A stretch of 64,000 bases of DNA from Rhodovulum imhoffii. GTDB lineage: Bacteria; Pseudomonadota; Alphaproteobacteria; Rhodobacterales; Rhodobacteraceae. Shown here piece by piece: positions 19,009-27,498 of this stretch. The position numbers and the translations under genes are program-made. Location: contig NZ_QAAA01000001.1 in the NCBI RefSeq assembly GCF_003046545.1, forward strand, positions 248,001 to 312,000, read 5' to 3'. Every line of letters starts with the position of its first letter. The stretch's first letter is position 1. The notes below the pieces were generated by a model. The model had not been told where the DNA came from. It did no database searches and saw only the letters and a program-made list of their open reading frames with translations.

Positions 19009-19646
19009 TCGCGGTTGATATCCGGTCCAAAACGTTCGGCGGCAATGCCGTCCTGGGCCCTGTTTCCTTTTCCATCGCGCCTGGTGAAACGGTTGCGCTT
19101 GTCGGGCCGTCCGGGATCGGGAAGTCCACGCTGCTCCGGATTGTGGCCGGGGTTGATACGCAATTTCGCGGCACCATCGCCCGCCCCGGTGCGATGGCAA
19201 TGGTGTTCCAGGACCCTACTTTGCTGCCGTGGCGCAGTGCCATGGATAATCTGCGCACGGTGCATCGCGGGTTGACCCGGCAGGCGGCGGCGCGGGCGAT
19301 GGCCGAAACAGGCCTGACCGGCAAGGAAGAAATGTTCCCCGGCCAGTTGTCGCAGGGGCAAAGGCGCCGTTTGGCCCTGGCGCGGGCGTTCGCAGGGCAG
19401 CCCGAGCTTCTGATCATGGACGAGCCCTTTGTCTCGCTGGATGCCGAAACGGCGGAAACCATGCTGGCGCTGACCGAGAACCTGATCGCGCATCATCGCC
19501 CGGCGACCTTGTTCGTCACCCATGCGCAGAACGAAGCGGAAAGACTGGCCACCCGGATTCTGACGCTCGTTCCCGGCCCTGAGGGCGCGGTGCTCGGGAC
19601 GTCCTGTCAGAGGTTCCGGGTGCGGGAAAAACATACGGCGGGGTGA
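19005..19646 (+). CDS. ABC transporter ATP-binding protein, SsuB/TauB-like
   Basis: A 213-aa ATPase. Start GTG 19005 (GGAGG five nt upstream) overlaps the permease stop; the longer in-frame start inside the permease gene is rejected. Walker A GPSGIGKST, Q-loop MVFQDPTLLPW, signature LSQGQRRRLALARAF (a Gln in place of the usual second Gly), Walker B LLIMDEPF and the H-loop VTHAQNEA are all present, so it should be active. It ends the XoxF-associated operon. GCCCCGTTGGGGC at 19650-19663 could form a short hairpin just after the stop, without a U-run. Confidence 0.88.
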   Translation: MIAVDIRSKTFGGNAVLGPVSFSIAPGETVALVGPSGIGKSTLLRIVAGVDTQFRGTIARPGAMAMVFQDPTLLPWRSAMDNLRTVHRGLTRQAAARAMAETGLTGKEEMFPGQLSQGQRRRLALARAFAGQPELLIMDEPFVSLDAETAETMLALTENLIAHHRPATLFVTHAQNEAERLATRILTLVPGPEGAVLGTSCQRFRVREKHTAG

Positions 19647-19760
19647 CCGGCCCCGTTGGGGCAAGGCTGTCCTGGCGCTCGATTCGGCATGGGTGGCCAC
19701 GGCGTTTTGTCAGCAGGCCGGCCGGTTAAAATTCAGGCGCCTTTCAAAAGAATGATTAAA

Positions 19761-19776
19761 TATCAATATTTTGATA
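19761..19776. promoter_or_regulatory. Palindrome upstream of the PotA-like operon, candidate operator
   Basis: TATCAA - TATT - TTGATA is a perfect inverted repeat in an AT-rich island of the 273-nt gap (19647-19919) before the PotA-like gene. Its position fits an operator or the core promoter of the transporter operon. Nothing else is recognised in this gap. Confidence 0.4.
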
Positions 19777-19919
19777 AAACATTCGATCCCGTTTGCGGAA
19801 CCGCACGCGAAGCATTTCAAAGTTACGCGTTGAACTCCGTGCACAGGATGTTACCGTTCCCGAAGGGTAAAGGCCCGCAAGCGCCGAAGAGCGTGGCAAA
19901 AAAACAGGGAGTCGTTTGT

Positions 19920-21014
19920 GTGACCGAAGCCGACGCCGGTTTCGTGGTTTTTGACCGCGTGCAGAAAAGTTACGATGGCGAAACGCTTGTCGTGAAGGAT
20001 CTGAACCTTTCCATCGGAAAGGGGGAGTTTCTGACGATGCTGGGGCCCTCCGGGTCCGGCAAGACGACCTGTCTGATGATGTTGGCAGGGTTCGAAAGCG
20101 CCACCCACGGTGAGATTCTTCTGGACGGGCACCCCATCAACAACATTCCGCCTCACAAGCGGGGCATCGGCATGGTGTTTCAGAACTATGCGTTGTTCCC
20201 GCACATGACGGTGGCCGAGAACCTCGCCTTTCCGCTGGAGGTGCGCAAGATCGGCAAGTCCGAGCGCGAAGCGAAGGTGAAGCGCGCGCTGGAAATGGTG
20301 CAGATGGGGGCTTTCGGCGGGCGCCGGCCCGCACAACTGTCGGGGGGACAGCAGCAGCGCATCGCGCTGGCGCGTGCGCTGGTGTTCGAGCCGGAGCTGG
20401 TGCTGATGGACGAACCGCTCGGCGCGCTGGACAAGCAGTTGCGCGAGCACATGCAATTCGAGATCACGCGCCTTGCCCATAGTCTTGGGATCACAACCGT
20501 TTACGTGACCCATGACCAGACCGAGGCGCTGACCATGTCGGACCGTGTCGCGGTGTTCGATGACGGGCGCATCCAGCAGCTTGCCCCCCCGGATCTGCTT
20601 TACGAGGCGCCGGAAAACAGTTTTGTCGCTCAGTTCATCGGTGAAAACAATACCCTGGAAGGCACGGTGGAAAATATCACCGACGGTGTCGCCGTCGTGC
20701 GCCTCGATGACGGGGAACTGATAGACGCCAAGCCCGTGAACGTCTCAAAGCCGGGGGAGCGGACGCTCGTGTCGATCCGGCCGGAGCGGGTGGAAATCGA
20801 CAAGTCCCGCCTCAGCCCCGGTGTGCACACCGTTCACGCCGAGGTGCTGGAGTTCATCTACATGGGCGATATCTATCGTACCCGCCTGCGCGTGGCCGGA
20901 AACGAGGATTTCGTCATCAAGACGCGCAACGCGCCCGATCAGCGCCGCCTTCGCCCCGGCGAGCACATCGAGATCGGCTGGCTGCCCGAGGATTGCCGGG
21001 CGCTTGACGCCTGA
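19920..21014 (+). CDS. PotA-like ABC transporter ATPase (polyamine/opine type)
   Basis: A 364-aa cytoplasmic ATPase. Start GTG 19920 follows AGGGAG by 8 nt and gives the usual N-terminus (TEADAGFVVFDRVQKSY); the in-frame extension to 19656 crosses the promoter region. Walker A GPSGSGKTT, Q-loop MVFQNYALFP, signature LSGGQQQRIALARAL, Walker B LVLMDEPLGALD and a C-terminal TOBE domain (about 270-360) are visible. With the next four genes it forms a spermidine/putrescine-type importer. The real substrate is not predictable. Confidence 0.9.
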   Translation: MTEADAGFVVFDRVQKSYDGETLVVKDLNLSIGKGEFLTMLGPSGSGKTTCLMMLAGFESATHGEILLDGHPINNIPPHKRGIGMVFQNYALFPHMTVAENLAFPLEVRKIGKSEREAKVKRALEMVQMGAFGGRRPAQLSGGQQQRIALARALVFEPELVLMDEPLGALDKQLREHMQFEITRLAHSLGITTVYVTHDQTEALTMSDRVAVFDDGRIQQLAPPDLLYEAPENSFVAQFIGENNTLEGTVENITDGVAVVRLDDGELIDAKPVNVSKPGERTLVSIRPERVEIDKSRLSPGVHTVHAEVLEFIYMGDIYRTRLRVAGNEDFVIKTRNAPDQRRLRPGEHIEIGWLPEDCRALDA

Positions 21015-21076
21015 GCGCCGCCCGTATCCCCGGCGGGTGGAAAGAAAAACAAGGGGATCAACACGGAGAGATACGC

Positions 21077-22180
21077 ATGAAACGCAAAACCATTCTTTTC
21101 ACGACCTGTGCGGCGCTTGCCGCGCCCGTGGCTCTTGCCGCAGAGATGTCCGGTTCCATGACCGTCGTGTCCTGGGGCGGGGCCTATCAGCAAAGTCAGA
21201 TCAACGCCTATACCGAGCCGTACAAGGCGATGCATGACGGGCTGGAGGTCATCTGGGACGAGAGTTCCAACGAAGCCGTCGCGAAGTTGCGCGCGATGAA
21301 TGAGGCCGGGAACATCACCTGGGATCTCGTGGATGTGACCGCTGCCGATGCCATGCGCCTGTGCGATGAGGGGCTGGCGATGGAAGTCGACCATGATGAA
21401 GTTCTTGCCCCGGCGCCGGACGGGACCAAGGCTTCGGAGGATTTCGGCGAAACGCTGGTAAGCGACTGTTTCATCCCGCAGATCGTGTATTCCACGACTT
21501 TCGGGTACCGTACCGACATGGTGGGAGAAACCCCGCCAGAAAGTGTCTGTGCGATTTTCGATACCGAAACCTATCCCGGCAAGCGCAGTCTCGAAAAGCG
21601 CCCCATCAACAACATGGAATGGGCGTTGCTGTGTGACGGCGTCGCGAAAGAGGATATCTACGATGTCCTCGAAACCGATGAGGGGCAGGACCAGGCGCTT
21701 GCCAAGCTTGGCACCATCAAGGACGATGTGATCTGGTGGTCTGCGGGGGCCGATACACCGCAGCTTCTGGCCGATGGCGAAGTGGTGATGGGCTCTACCT
21801 ATAACGGGCGGCTGTTCAGCCTGATCGAGGAGCAGGACCAGCCGGTTGCGATGCTCTGGGACGGGCAGGTCTATGACCTCGACGGCTGGATCATCCCTGC
21901 GGGCCTGCCCGAGGACCGGCTCGCCCGGGTGAAGGACTTCCTGTACTTCGCCACCGACACGCAGCGCCTTGCCGATCAGGCCAAGTTCATCTCCTACGGC
22001 CCGGCGCGCGTCTCGTCCGCGCCGCTGGTGGGCCAGCACGCGGAACTGGGCATCGACATGGCCCCGCATATGCCAACCGATCCGGCGAACGCGGCCAATA
22101 CCTTCCTTCAGAACTACGAATGGTGGGCCGATTATCGCGACGACCTGGATGCCAAGTTCCAGGCCTGGCTTGCCAGGTAA
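21077..22180 (+). CDS. PotD/PotF-like extracellular solute-binding protein
   Basis: A 367-aa periplasmic binding protein with signal peptide (cleavage about LAAEM). SMTVVSWGGAYQQSQINAY is the typical start of this family, and ITWDLVDVTAADAMRLCDEG matches the ligand loop region. It lies 62 nt after the ATPase. It is followed by a very stable UUCG hairpin (22188-22211), which would help keep binding-protein mRNA in excess over the permease genes. Confidence 0.9.
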   Translation: MKRKTILFTTCAALAAPVALAAEMSGSMTVVSWGGAYQQSQINAYTEPYKAMHDGLEVIWDESSNEAVAKLRAMNEAGNITWDLVDVTAADAMRLCDEGLAMEVDHDEVLAPAPDGTKASEDFGETLVSDCFIPQIVYSTTFGYRTDMVGETPPESVCAIFDTETYPGKRSLEKRPINNMEWALLCDGVAKEDIYDVLETDEGQDQALAKLGTIKDDVIWWSAGADTPQLLADGEVVMGSTYNGRLFSLIEEQDQPVAMLWDGQVYDLDGWIIPAGLPEDRLARVKDFLYFATDTQRLADQAKFISYGPARVSSAPLVGQHAELGIDMAPHMPTDPANAANTFLQNYEWWADYRDDLDAKFQAWLAR

Positions 22181-22187
22181 ATGCTTT

Positions 22188-22211
22188 GCCGGGCGCGTTC
22201 GCGCGCCCGGC
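22188..22211 (+). other. Stable UUCG tetraloop hairpin after the binding-protein gene
   Basis: GCCGGGCGCG - TTCG - CGCGCCCGGC: a perfect 10-bp GC stem with a UUCG loop, 8 nt after the stop. There is no U-run and genes continue downstream, so it is likely an mRNA-stabilising or attenuating element rather than a full terminator. Confidence 0.6.
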
Positions 22212-22230
22212 GTCCAAAAGGAGGTGACCC

Positions 22231-22518
22231 ATGCCCAAGGGCTACATTATCGGCCATATTACCGTGAATGACCCTGAGGCCTATGCCGAGTATATCCGCC
22301 GCGACACGCCCATCCTGACCCGGTTGGGCGGACGGTTCATCGTGCGTGGCGGACAGGCGGAGGTGGCGGAGGGGGCGGCCCATAAACGCCATGTGGTCAT
22401 CGAGTTTCCCGATTACGCAACCGCCCGGGCCGCCTACAACGACCCCGGATACCAGGAGGTCGCCGCGATCCGGCGGGCCTCGGCGGAAAGCGTCATCATC
22501 TTGGTGGAAGGCGCATGA
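22231..22518 (+). CDS. DUF1330 family protein
   Basis: A 95-aa dimeric ferredoxin-like (alpha+beta) protein. MPKGYIIGHITVNDPEAYAEY and the strand HVVIEFPDYATARAAYNDPGYQ are classic for DUF1330. AAAGGAGGTGACCC precedes the ATG. Its stop overlaps the permease start by 4 nt, so it is a real member of the transporter operon, unusual for PotABCD. It may act on the imported compound. Substrate unknown. Confidence 0.9.
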   Translation: MPKGYIIGHITVNDPEAYAEYIRRDTPILTRLGGRFIVRGGQAEVAEGAAHKRHVVIEFPDYATARAAYNDPGYQEVAAIRRASAESVIILVEGA

Positions 22519-24092
22519 GCAAAGATGGCCCGGTCCTGGCCGCTGATGGCCGTCCGCTGAAACACAGCCTGCGGCGGGCCTTGCGCGCCGAAAAGATGCG
22601 TGCGCTGGCTCTGATCGCGCCGTTGCTGATTTTCATACTGATCACCTTCATCGCGCCGATCGGTTCGATGCTGTTTCGTTCCGTCGAGAACGAGATCGTG
22701 CCCGACACGTTGCCGCGCGCGACCAAGGCCTTGCAGGGTTGGGACCAGAGCGCGGGGATCCCGCCGGACGAGGACATCTTCGCCGCGATGGCCTATGATC
22801 TTGTCATTGCGGCCGAGCGCAAGCTGCATACCCGGCTGGGGACCCGGCTGAATTACGAATATACGGGGATCTCCTCGATCTTTCGCAAGACCGGGCGCCG
22901 GGTCGACGATTTCGGGGAAGCCTACCAGGATGCCCTGACCGGCCTGAACCCGGCCTGGAAATCGCCCGGAACATGGGTTTCGCTGATGACCGCGCCGGAC
23001 GAACGCGCACGCCCTGGCGCGGCGGCGGAACTGTTACCCGAAACCTCGGACCTTTATCAGAGCTTTGCTCGTCTGGTGAGGGATGAAGGGGACGACCTTT
23101 CCGAAGAACGCCCTTGGGCACCGGTCTATGCGGCGCTTGTGCGCGATCTGCGCCAGACGGACCAGGCTGTTCTGGAGTCCTATTCCGGCCCGCAGGCCGC
23201 CTTGCTGAGCGAAGCGAAGGCCGCCTTGCCGGACTTCCCGGTCACGACCTTCCGTGAGGAGTTCCTGACTGCGGATGAGGGTTGGGCCGATCCGCAGGTC
23301 TGGGCCACGATTCAGGCCTTTTCGGGCGATTATACCAGCGGGTATTTCCTCAACTCCGTCGATTTGCGCAAGACACCCGATGGGGTGGCCCCGCAGCCCG
23401 AGGACGAACGGATCTATATCATGCTTTTCAAGCGGACGCTGATCATGAGCATGATCATCATGGGCAGCTGTGTGCTGCTGGGCTATCCCATCGCCTACTT
23501 GCTGTCCAACCTGCCGTTGCGCACCTCGAACCTGCTGCTGATCCTCGTGCTTTTGCCGTTCTGGACCTCGCTTCTGGTGCGCACCTCGTCCTGGAAAGTA
23601 TTGCTGCAACAGCAGGGGGTCATCAATGACGTGCTCGTCTGGAGCGGCCTGATCAGCGACGCCGGACGGCTTGTGATGATCAACAACCAGACCGGCACCA
23701 TCATTGCCATGACGCATATCCTGCTGCCGTTCATGATCCTGCCTCTTTACTCGGTCATGAAGACCATTCCGCCGACCTATGTGCGGGCGGCGAAATCGCT
23801 GGGCGCCACCAACTGGACGGCTTTCTGGCGGGTCTATTTTCCGCAATCGGTTCCGGGGATCGGGGCAGGGTGCATCCTCGTGTTCATTCTCGCCATCGGT
23901 TATTACATCACTCCCGAACTTGTGGGAGGGACGAAGGGCGTCTTCATTTCGAACCGGATTGCCTACCATATTTCCAGTTCGCTCAACTGGGGGCTTGCGG
24001 CGGCGCTGGGCAGTATCCTGCTGGCGGCCGTACTGATCCTGTACTGGGTCTATGACAGGCTCGTGGGTATCGACAACGTCAGCCTGGGATAA
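22515..24092 (+). CDS. PotB-like ABC permease with large insertion
   Basis: A 525-aa inner-membrane permease, far longer than the usual PotB (about 300 aa). Helix 1 is at about residues 29-52. A hydrophilic segment of about 250 residues follows (about 55-300), probably periplasmic as in the MalF P2 loop. The remaining helices (from about 305) carry the EAA loop YVRAAKSLGATNWTAFWRVYFPQ. The insertion might contact the binding protein. It overlaps DUF1330 by 4 nt and lies 13 nt before the second permease. Confidence 0.88.
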   Translation: MSKDGPVLAADGRPLKHSLRRALRAEKMRALALIAPLLIFILITFIAPIGSMLFRSVENEIVPDTLPRATKALQGWDQSAGIPPDEDIFAAMAYDLVIAAERKLHTRLGTRLNYEYTGISSIFRKTGRRVDDFGEAYQDALTGLNPAWKSPGTWVSLMTAPDERARPGAAAELLPETSDLYQSFARLVRDEGDDLSEERPWAPVYAALVRDLRQTDQAVLESYSGPQAALLSEAKAALPDFPVTTFREEFLTADEGWADPQVWATIQAFSGDYTSGYFLNSVDLRKTPDGVAPQPEDERIYIMLFKRTLIMSMIIMGSCVLLGYPIAYLLSNLPLRTSNLLLILVLLPFWTSLLVRTSSWKVLLQQQGVINDVLVWSGLISDAGRLVMINNQTGTIIAMTHILLPFMILPLYSVMKTIPPTYVRAAKSLGATNWTAFWRVYFPQSVPGIGAGCILVFILAIGYYITPELVGGTKGVFISNRIAYHISSSLNWGLAAALGSILLAAVLILYWVYDRLVGIDNVSLG

Positions 24093-24105
24093 GAGAGGAG
24101 CCCCC

Positions 24106-24957
24106 ATGGAACTACCCCCTTATGCCACCCTCGGGCAACGTATCTGGCACTATGGCTTCAAGCTACTGTGCGGGCTGATCTTTTTTTTCCTGATCGCGCC
24201 GATCCTCGTGATTATCCCGCTCAGCTTCAACGCCGAGAATTTCTTTACCTTCACCCCGGGCATGCTGGCCCTGGACGCCGATGCGTATTCGCTCAAGCAC
24301 TACCAGGATTTCTTTACCAACCCGGACTGGCAGCAGGCGCTCCGCAACTCTCTGAGAATCGCACCGGTGGCGACACTTCTGGCGGTGTCTCTTGGGACGC
24401 TGGCCGCGATCGGGCTGAGCCAGCCGCATGTACCGTTCCGCCGGGCGATCATGGCAATCCTGATTTCACCGATGATCGTGCCGCTGATCATCTCGGCGGC
24501 GGGAATGTATTTCTTCTATTCCGATATCAGGTTGCAGGGCACCTATCTTGGTGTCGTGCTGGCCCATGCGGCGCTGGGTATTCCTTTTGTGATCATCACC
24601 GTCACAGCGACGCTTGTGGGGTTCGACCATTCGCTGACCAGGGCTTCCGCCAGCCTGGGGGCCGATCCGGTGACAACCTTTTTCAAGGTGCAGATGCCGC
24701 TGATCCTGCCCGGGGTCATTTCGGGGGCGCTGTTTGCCTTCATCACCTCGTTCGACGAGGTCGTGGTGGTGCTGTTCGTCGGTTCGGCCAACCAGCAGAC
24801 TCTGCCGTGGCAGATGTTCACGGGCCTGCGCGAACAGATCAGCCCGACGATTCTGGCAGTGGCGACGCTCCTGGTGGTCATTTCCATCGCGCTGCTGACT
24901 ATGGTCGAGGTTCTGCGCCGCCGGTCGGAAAAACTGCGCGGGATGAGCCCCGGCTAA
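24106..24957 (+). CDS. PotC-like ABC permease
   Basis: A 283-aa permease; start ATG 24106 after GAGAGGAG. About six helices, with the EAA loop LTRASASLGADPVTTFFKVQMPL. It pairs with the long PotB-like subunit. Its 3' end overlaps the convergent AEC transporter by 4 nt. Confidence 0.9.
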   Translation: MELPPYATLGQRIWHYGFKLLCGLIFFFLIAPILVIIPLSFNAENFFTFTPGMLALDADAYSLKHYQDFFTNPDWQQALRNSLRIAPVATLLAVSLGTLAAIGLSQPHVPFRRAIMAILISPMIVPLIISAAGMYFFYSDIRLQGTYLGVVLAHAALGIPFVIITVTATLVGFDHSLTRASASLGADPVTTFFKVQMPLILPGVISGALFAFITSFDEVVVVLFVGSANQQTLPWQMFTGLREQISPTILAVATLLVVISIALLTMVEVLRRRSEKLRGMSPG

Positions 24958-25883
24958 GGCAGGATCGCCAGCCAGACCCAGATTGTCAGGATCGATGCCG
25001 CCGTGCCGATCAGAACAGAAGAGGCCGCGACCCGTTTCGCCGCTCCGTACATGTTGGCGAAGACATAGGCATTGATCCCCGGCGCCATGGACGCGGTCAG
25101 AACGGCCGACCGGAGTTGCCCCGTGCCCAGCCCAAGCGCGCCGCCCATCATCCATGCAATGCCGGGATGCAGCACCAGAGATGCCGCACAGGCCCACAGA
25201 ATGACCCGAAGGTCGCCCTCGGGCCGGTAGCGCAGCAAGACACCGCCCAGCCCGAACAGCGCCGCAGGCAGCGCCGCGCGTGCCATCAGGCCCACCGCGT
25301 CCATGATTGGCACGGGCATCGACAGGCCGGAAAGATTTACCACCAGGCCCAGCGCGATACCGATGATCAGCGCGTTCCGGAACATGGCCCGCAAGACAGC
25401 CCCAGAGGTGCGCAGCACACCGCGTCCGCGGGCGCGCACGATCTCCATTGCCGTAATTCCAATGCAGTAGCAAAACGGCGAATGGATCGCGATGATGGCG
25501 TAGTTGGGTTCGAGTGCGCCGGCGCCGTAGGCGCGTTCGGTGATCGGCAATCCAAGCAGCAGCGCATTCGAGAAAAGTCCGATGAACCCGATGGCGACCG
25601 CATCTTCCAGGCTGCGCCCGAACAGGATCCGCGCCCCAAAGAGCGCAACACAAAACCCGGTCAGCGCACCTGTGTAAAAGCTGGTCAGCAGCCGCCAGTC
25701 GAAGTTCTGGTCAAGGTCGAGGGTTGAAATCGCCTGAAACAGAAGGCACGGGATAGCGAAGTTCTGGGTAAAGCGCATCAGGCCGTCGATGGCGTCGTCG
25801 GGCACAAGGCCCCGCCATGCAGCGGCATAACCGAAGCCCAGAACCAGAAAAACCGGCAGGATGACTTCGACCAGGATCTGCAT
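24954..25883 (-). CDS. AEC family transporter (auxin efflux carrier-like)
   Basis: A 309-aa membrane protein with about ten helices arranged as two five-helix halves. The N-terminus MQILVEVILPVFLVLGFGYA and the NFAIPCLLFQAIS and APGINAYVFANMYG motifs are typical of AEC carriers, which export or exchange organic acids. Its start overlaps the stop of the MBL hydrolase by 1 nt, placing it at the end of the dacC-tmk-holB-tatD operon. Confidence 0.88.
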   Translation of the reverse strand: MQILVEVILPVFLVLGFGYAAAWRGLVPDDAIDGLMRFTQNFAIPCLLFQAISTLDLDQNFDWRLLTSFYTGALTGFCVALFGARILFGRSLEDAVAIGFIGLFSNALLLGLPITERAYGAGALEPNYAIIAIHSPFCYCIGITAMEIVRARGRGVLRTSGAVLRAMFRNALIIGIALGLVVNLSGLSMPVPIMDAVGLMARAALPAALFGLGGVLLRYRPEGDLRVILWACAASLVLHPGIAWMMGGALGLGTGQLRSAVLTASMAPGINAYVFANMYGAAKRVAASSVLIGTAASILTIWVWLAILP

Positions 25884-26683
25884 CAGGGGGTCAGGCTCAG
25901 AACCAGGCCGTCATGGGCCGGCAGGACATGGGCCGGCGTTTCGGCGGCGATCGTGGCGTAATCCAGATCGATATGCATGTTTGTGAGCACGGCTTGTTCG
26001 GGGGCAAGCCTTTCAATCCAGGCGAGGGTCTTTTCCAGGTGCAGATGCGTCGGGTGGGGCGTGCGGCGCAGGGCGTCGATTACCAGAATTTTCAGCCCCC
26101 CCAGAATGGGCCAGCTTTCCTCGTACATCTCCGAAACATCGGGGATATAGGCCAGGTCTCCGATGCGAAAGCCCAGCGCGTCGATCGCGCCGTGATTTAC
26201 CCGCACGGGCATCAGCGTTACCGCTCCGCCGGAGCCCTCGATCGTGACCGGGCCATCGATCGTATGCATTTCGAGAATCGGCGGATAAGGGGACCCTTTG
26301 GGCTGCACGAAAGCGTAGCCGAACCGGGAGTAAAGCGCATCCTGCGTCGCCCCATCGGCCCAGACGGGCAGGCGGCGGCGGGTGTTGAACACGATCTGGC
26401 GCAGGTCGTCGATGCCGTGCACATGGTCGGCATGGGCGTGGGTATAGATGACGGCGTCCACCTCTCCGATGCCGGCTTTCAGAAGCTGGGCGCGCAGGTC
26501 CGGGGTGGTGTCGATCAGCACGCGTGTGGTGCCGTCCTGCCCGTCCCGCTCGACAAGCATCGAGCAACGCAGGCGGCGGTTTCTTGGGTTTTCTGGATCG
26601 CATTCGCCCCAGTGGCCGCCCAGCCGCGGCACGCCCCCGGAGGATCCGCAGCCAAGAATGGTAAAGCGGAATCGGTTGGTCAC
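25883..26683 (-). CDS. MBL-fold metal-dependent hydrolase (PhnP/RNase Z-like)
   Basis: A 266-aa enzyme. The metal motif THAHADHVHG lies near residues 97-106; the N-terminus FTILGCGSSGGVPR is typical of PhnP-like phosphodiesterases, and later ligands are in RVNHG and PDVSE. It overlaps tatD by 4 nt. This position after tatD is conserved in Rhodobacterales. The probable function is cyclic phosphodiester hydrolysis; substrate not known. Confidence 0.88.
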   Translation of the reverse strand: MTNRFRFTILGCGSSGGVPRLGGHWGECDPENPRNRRLRCSMLVERDGQDGTTRVLIDTTPDLRAQLLKAGIGEVDAVIYTHAHADHVHGIDDLRQIVFNTRRRLPVWADGATQDALYSRFGYAFVQPKGSPYPPILEMHTIDGPVTIEGSGGAVTLMPVRVNHGAIDALGFRIGDLAYIPDVSEMYEESWPILGGLKILVIDALRRTPHPTHLHLEKTLAWIERLAPEQAVLTNMHIDLDYATIAAETPAHVLPAHDGLVLSLTP

Positions 26684-27489
26684 GCCGCGTTCCTCCAGCG
26701 TGCGGCCTTGGTGAACAGCCGGTCGAAATTGGCCTGCGTACGGGCGGCAAAATCGGCATAGTCCAGCCCGAACACATCCGCACCGACATGGCCGGTATGA
26801 ACGGTATGCGCGGGTTCGTTGCGTTTGCCGCGATGGGGCGGCGGCGCAAGGTAGGGGGCGTCGGTCTCCAGCAGGATACGGTCCAGCGGCGCGATGGCAA
26901 AGATATCGCGCAGATCCTGTGAGCGGGGGAAGGCCGCGATCCCCGACATCGACAGGTAGAAGTCAAGCTCCAGCGCCGCGCGGGCGAGGGCGGGGCCGGA
27001 ACTGAAGCAGTGCATCACGCAGCCGTAAGCCCCGTTTCGGTATTCTTCCCGCAGGATGCGGGCCATGTCCTCATCTGCGGCGCGCGCGTGGACGATCAGC
27101 GGGAGGCCCGTTTCCCGTGCCGCGGCAATGTGGATGCGCAGGCTGTCCTGCTGTATTTGCGCCGAGTCGGCGGTGTAGTGATAGTCCAGCCCCGTTTCCC
27201 CGATACCCACGAATTTCGGATGCCGGGCGAGGGCGGCCAGATCCTCCACGGTCGCCATCGGTTCTTCGGCGGCGCTCATCGGGTGGGTGCCGGCAGCGTA
27301 GAAAACGGGGTCGAACGCCTCGGCGATGGCCCGTACCTGCGGCTCTGACTTCAACTTCGTGCAGATGGTTACCATGCGTGTCACGCCCGCCTGTTGCGCG
27401 CGTGTGACGACGTTGGGCAAGTCGTGGCTGAAATCGGGAAAATCGAGGTGACAATGGCTGTCGGTGATCTCGGGGGTCTGGTCGGTCAT
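26680..27489 (-). CDS. tatD: TatD family metal-dependent DNase
   Basis: A 269-aa TIM-barrel amidohydrolase-type nuclease. Metal ligands: DSHCHLDF at residues 10-17, GETGLDYHY, LIVHARAADED and the C-terminal LETDAPYLAP. TatD removes nucleotides 3'-5' from single-stranded DNA and is implicated in repair. It lies 9 nt after holB and is part of the minus-strand replication/cell-wall operon. Confidence 0.94.
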   Translation of the reverse strand: MTDQTPEITDSHCHLDFPDFSHDLPNVVTRAQQAGVTRMVTICTKLKSEPQVRAIAEAFDPVFYAAGTHPMSAAEEPMATVEDLAALARHPKFVGIGETGLDYHYTADSAQIQQDSLRIHIAAARETGLPLIVHARAADEDMARILREEYRNGAYGCVMHCFSSGPALARAALELDFYLSMSGIAAFPRSQDLRDIFAIAPLDRILLETDAPYLAPPPHRGKRNEPAHTVHTGHVGADVFGLDYADFAARTQANFDRLFTKAARWRNAA

Positions 27490-27498
27490 ATGCTCGCC

